Source: Dehalococcoidia bacterium (lineage in GTDB: Bacteria > Chloroflexota > Dehalococcoidia > UBA3495). From it: a stretch of DNA of 5,941 nucleotides. A program made the position numbers and the translations under genes. Where the stretch lies: NCBI GenBank assembly GCA_028822675.1, contig JAPKDE010000162.1, positions 1 through 5,941 of the forward strand, in the 5' to 3' direction. Shown here in pieces: positions 4,716 to 5,941 of the stretch; position 1 is the stretch's first letter, and each line of letters opens with the position of its first letter. Under the pieces are notes generated by a model. The model worked only from the letters and a program-made list of their open reading frames with translations, searched no databases and had not been told where the DNA came from.

Positions 4716-5855
4716 TTAAATTAGTTTTTCTTTGATCTTGTCAAAGAGTCCCTTGTCTTCTTCGGAACCATCGTCGTTGCGAGATTTGCCGTTGGAATCG
4801 GCAAATGATTCGGCCAACTCCTGTAGCAATTCCTGTTGGCGGTCGTTCAGGGATGCAGGGACTCTCACATTTACCGTTACTCGCAGGTCGCCCCGGCGGT
4901 TGCCGTGCAGATGAGGAACGCCCTTGCCCTTGATTCGGAACTCCGAACCGGGCTGGGTCCCCTTGGGCAGTTTCAGGTCTTCATCGTCGCCGTCCAGCGT
5001 GGGGATGGCCTTGTTCGCGCCCAGAGCGGCCTCTGCAATGTTGATGGGCAGGTCATAGACGAGATCAGAGCCGTCACGGTCAAAGAACTGGTGTTCTTGA
5101 ACGTCGAGGTACACATAAAGGTTGCCGGTGCCGCCGCCTTCATTGCCCACGTCTCCCTCGCCGCTGAGTCGCACTTGCATGCCACCTTCAACGCCGGCGG
5201 GTATGGACACTGAAATCTTGCGGGTCTTGCGTTCTTTGCCACCGCCCCTGCAATTGGCGCACGGTGTTTTGATGATCTTGCCGCGTCCTTGGCAACTGGT
5301 GCAGGCAGTTACCTGGGTGAACTGCCCAAATACGCTGCGCTGGGCGCGGCGTACTTGGCCGTGTCCCTTACAGGTGTTACACGTATCAAGGGGCGTTCCG
5401 GGTTCGTTTCCAGCCCCGTCGCAGACGCCGCAGTCCTCAAGTCGGGTTAGTTCAAGCTCTCGATCGACGCCAAAGACCGACTCTTCAAATGCGAGTACAA
5501 CCCGGTGCTGTAGGTCGGCGCCGCGCTGTGCCTGACTCCGACCGGAACGGTCACCAAAGAACGAGTCGAATATGTCGCCAAAGCCACCAAAACCTTCAAA
5601 GCCGTCAAAGGGCTGTCCGGAACTGCCGTTGCCGCCCGCACCGGTTTTCCCGAATTGGTCGTATTGAGCCCTTTTATTCTGGTCAGAAAGGACCTGGTAC
5701 GCTTCGTTGATTTCCTTGAATTTCTCTTCTGCGTCGGGGCTTTTGTTGCGGTCGGGGTGGAACTCCATGGCCTTCTTACGGAAAGCCTTGCGGATGTCCT
5801 CCTCGCCCACGCCTTTAGAAACGCCGAGGATGTCGTAATAATCCGTGTTAGCCAT
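4716..5855 (-). CDS. dnaJ: Chaperone protein DnaJ (Hsp40, type I)
   Basis: DnaJ is the cytosolic Hsp40 cochaperone that binds unfolded protein and stimulates ATP hydrolysis by DnaK. The 379-residue product is a full type I protein. The J domain (about 4-68) carries HPD at 33-35. A Gly/Phe-rich linker follows (about 70-104, including FDGFEGFGGFGDIFDSFFG). The zinc domain has four CxxCxGxG-type repeats, with cysteines at 142/145, 159/162, 185/188 and 199/202. The two beta-barrel substrate domains cover about 205-335. A charged tail ends in GLFDKIKEKLI. All key residues are present. The ATG at 5855 gives the usual MANTDYYDILGV opening. The ribosome site is weak: the best candidate is GGTG at 5866-5863, inside a small hairpin. 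No CIRCE element is visible in the 86 bp before the gene, and dnaK or grpE, if adjacent, lie outside the window. Confidence 0.97.
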   Translation of the reverse strand: MANTDYYDILGVSKGVGEEDIRKAFRKKAMEFHPDRNKSPDAEEKFKEINEAYQVLSDQNKRAQYDQFGKTGAGGNGSSGQPFDGFEGFGGFGDIFDSFFGDRSGRSQAQRGADLQHRVVLAFEESVFGVDRELELTRLEDCGVCDGAGNEPGTPLDTCNTCKGHGQVRRAQRSVFGQFTQVTACTSCQGRGKIIKTPCANCRGGGKERKTRKISVSIPAGVEGGMQVRLSGEGDVGNEGGGTGNLYVYLDVQEHQFFDRDGSDLVYDLPINIAEAALGANKAIPTLDGDDEDLKLPKGTQPGSEFRIKGKGVPHLHGNRRGDLRVTVNVRVPASLNDRQQELLQELAESFADSNGKSRNDDGSEEDKGLFDKIKEKLI

Positions 5856-5859
5856 TTAC

Positions 5860-5875
5860 GAACACCGTTGTGTTC
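5860..5875 (-). promoter_or_regulatory. Perfect hairpin directly before the dnaJ start codon
   Basis: GAACAC (5875-5870) and GTGTTC (5865-5860) on the coding strand form a 6 bp perfect stem around the loop AACG. It ends 4 bases before the ATG and contains the only ribosome-site-like bases (GGTG). It might mask the site at low temperature or be an operator. A third TGTTC copy (plus strand 5876-5880) adjoins it. Confidence 0.45.
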
Positions 5876-5894
5876 TGTTCTCCAAACTGGATAT

Positions 5895-5924
5895 AGATAA
5901 GGGATCAGATGATTGGAAGTGCAA
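5895..5924 (-). promoter_or_regulatory. Candidate dnaJ promoter
   Basis: TTGCAC (5924-5919; 4 of 6 to -35) and TTATCT (5900-5895) are 18 bp apart, about 40 bp before the ATG. The overlapping TATCTAT gives an alternative -10 at 19 bp. It is only a fair match, and read-through from an upstream heat-shock gene outside the window is equally possible. Confidence 0.35.
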
Positions 5925-5941
5925 AAGAAGTATCTGCATAT

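Noticed and set aside
5122..5535. Plus-strand open frame of 137 codons inside dnaJ, rich in Pro and Ser
   Set aside because: It mirrors the zinc-finger coding region of dnaJ; the composition is what a shadow frame of Gly/Cys codons gives.
5860..5875. LexA (SOS) box before dnaJ, suggested by GAAC and GTTC
   Set aside because: The Gram-positive LexA box has 4 bp between GAAC and GTTC; here the distance is 8 bp.

Overview
All six genes read from the minus strand. The order of transcription, from the right edge to the left, is dnaJ, prmA, an atypical Ser/Thr kinase-like gene, a small PP2C-type phosphatase, inositol-1-phosphate synthase, and the first 84 codons of a PimA-like GT4 glycosyltransferase that runs off the left edge. 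No stretch longer than 300 bases lacks a gene. The largest gaps are 239 bp (3394-3632, prmA to kinase) and 197 bp net of start choice (4519-4715, dnaJ to prmA). I see no tRNA, rRNA, insertion sequence or CRISPR array.

The host is a free-living bacterium of moderate GC (roughly half). The neighbourhood combines a chaperone/ribosome housekeeping pair (dnaJ-prmA, also seen next to each other in Firmicutes and Chloroflexota) with an actinobacterial/archaeal-type inositol phosphate synthase and a PimA-like mannosyltransferase. That mixture, the moderate GC and frequent GTG/TTG starts suggest Chloroflexota, perhaps a Dehalococcoidia/SAR202-like lineage, rather than a true high-GC actinobacterium. 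This placement is inference and was not tested against a database.

Right part (3576-5941): dnaJ has a small perfect hairpin just before its start codon. A very strong two-part hairpin terminator (4560-4595) follows it. prmA begins only 45 bp beyond that terminator, so prmA depends on read-through, an attenuation decision or a very short promoter.

Middle (1530-3575): a kinase-like gene with degenerate catalytic motifs is followed 126 bp later by a compact PP2C phosphatase that keeps its metal-binding acids. They look like a writer/eraser phosphosignalling pair. Direct and inverted repeats precede the kinase gene, and palindromes precede the phosphatase gene.

Left part (1-1472): a good sigma-70-like promoter (TTGTGA, 17 bp, TAAAAT) stands before ino1. 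Its GTG start is set by an AGGAG site, and the GT4 gene follows 48 bp after its stop. Together these would make inositol phosphate and then glycosylate an inositol lipid in the membrane. The kinase and phosphatase lie immediately upstream, but the ino1 promoter makes the lipid pair a separate transcription unit.
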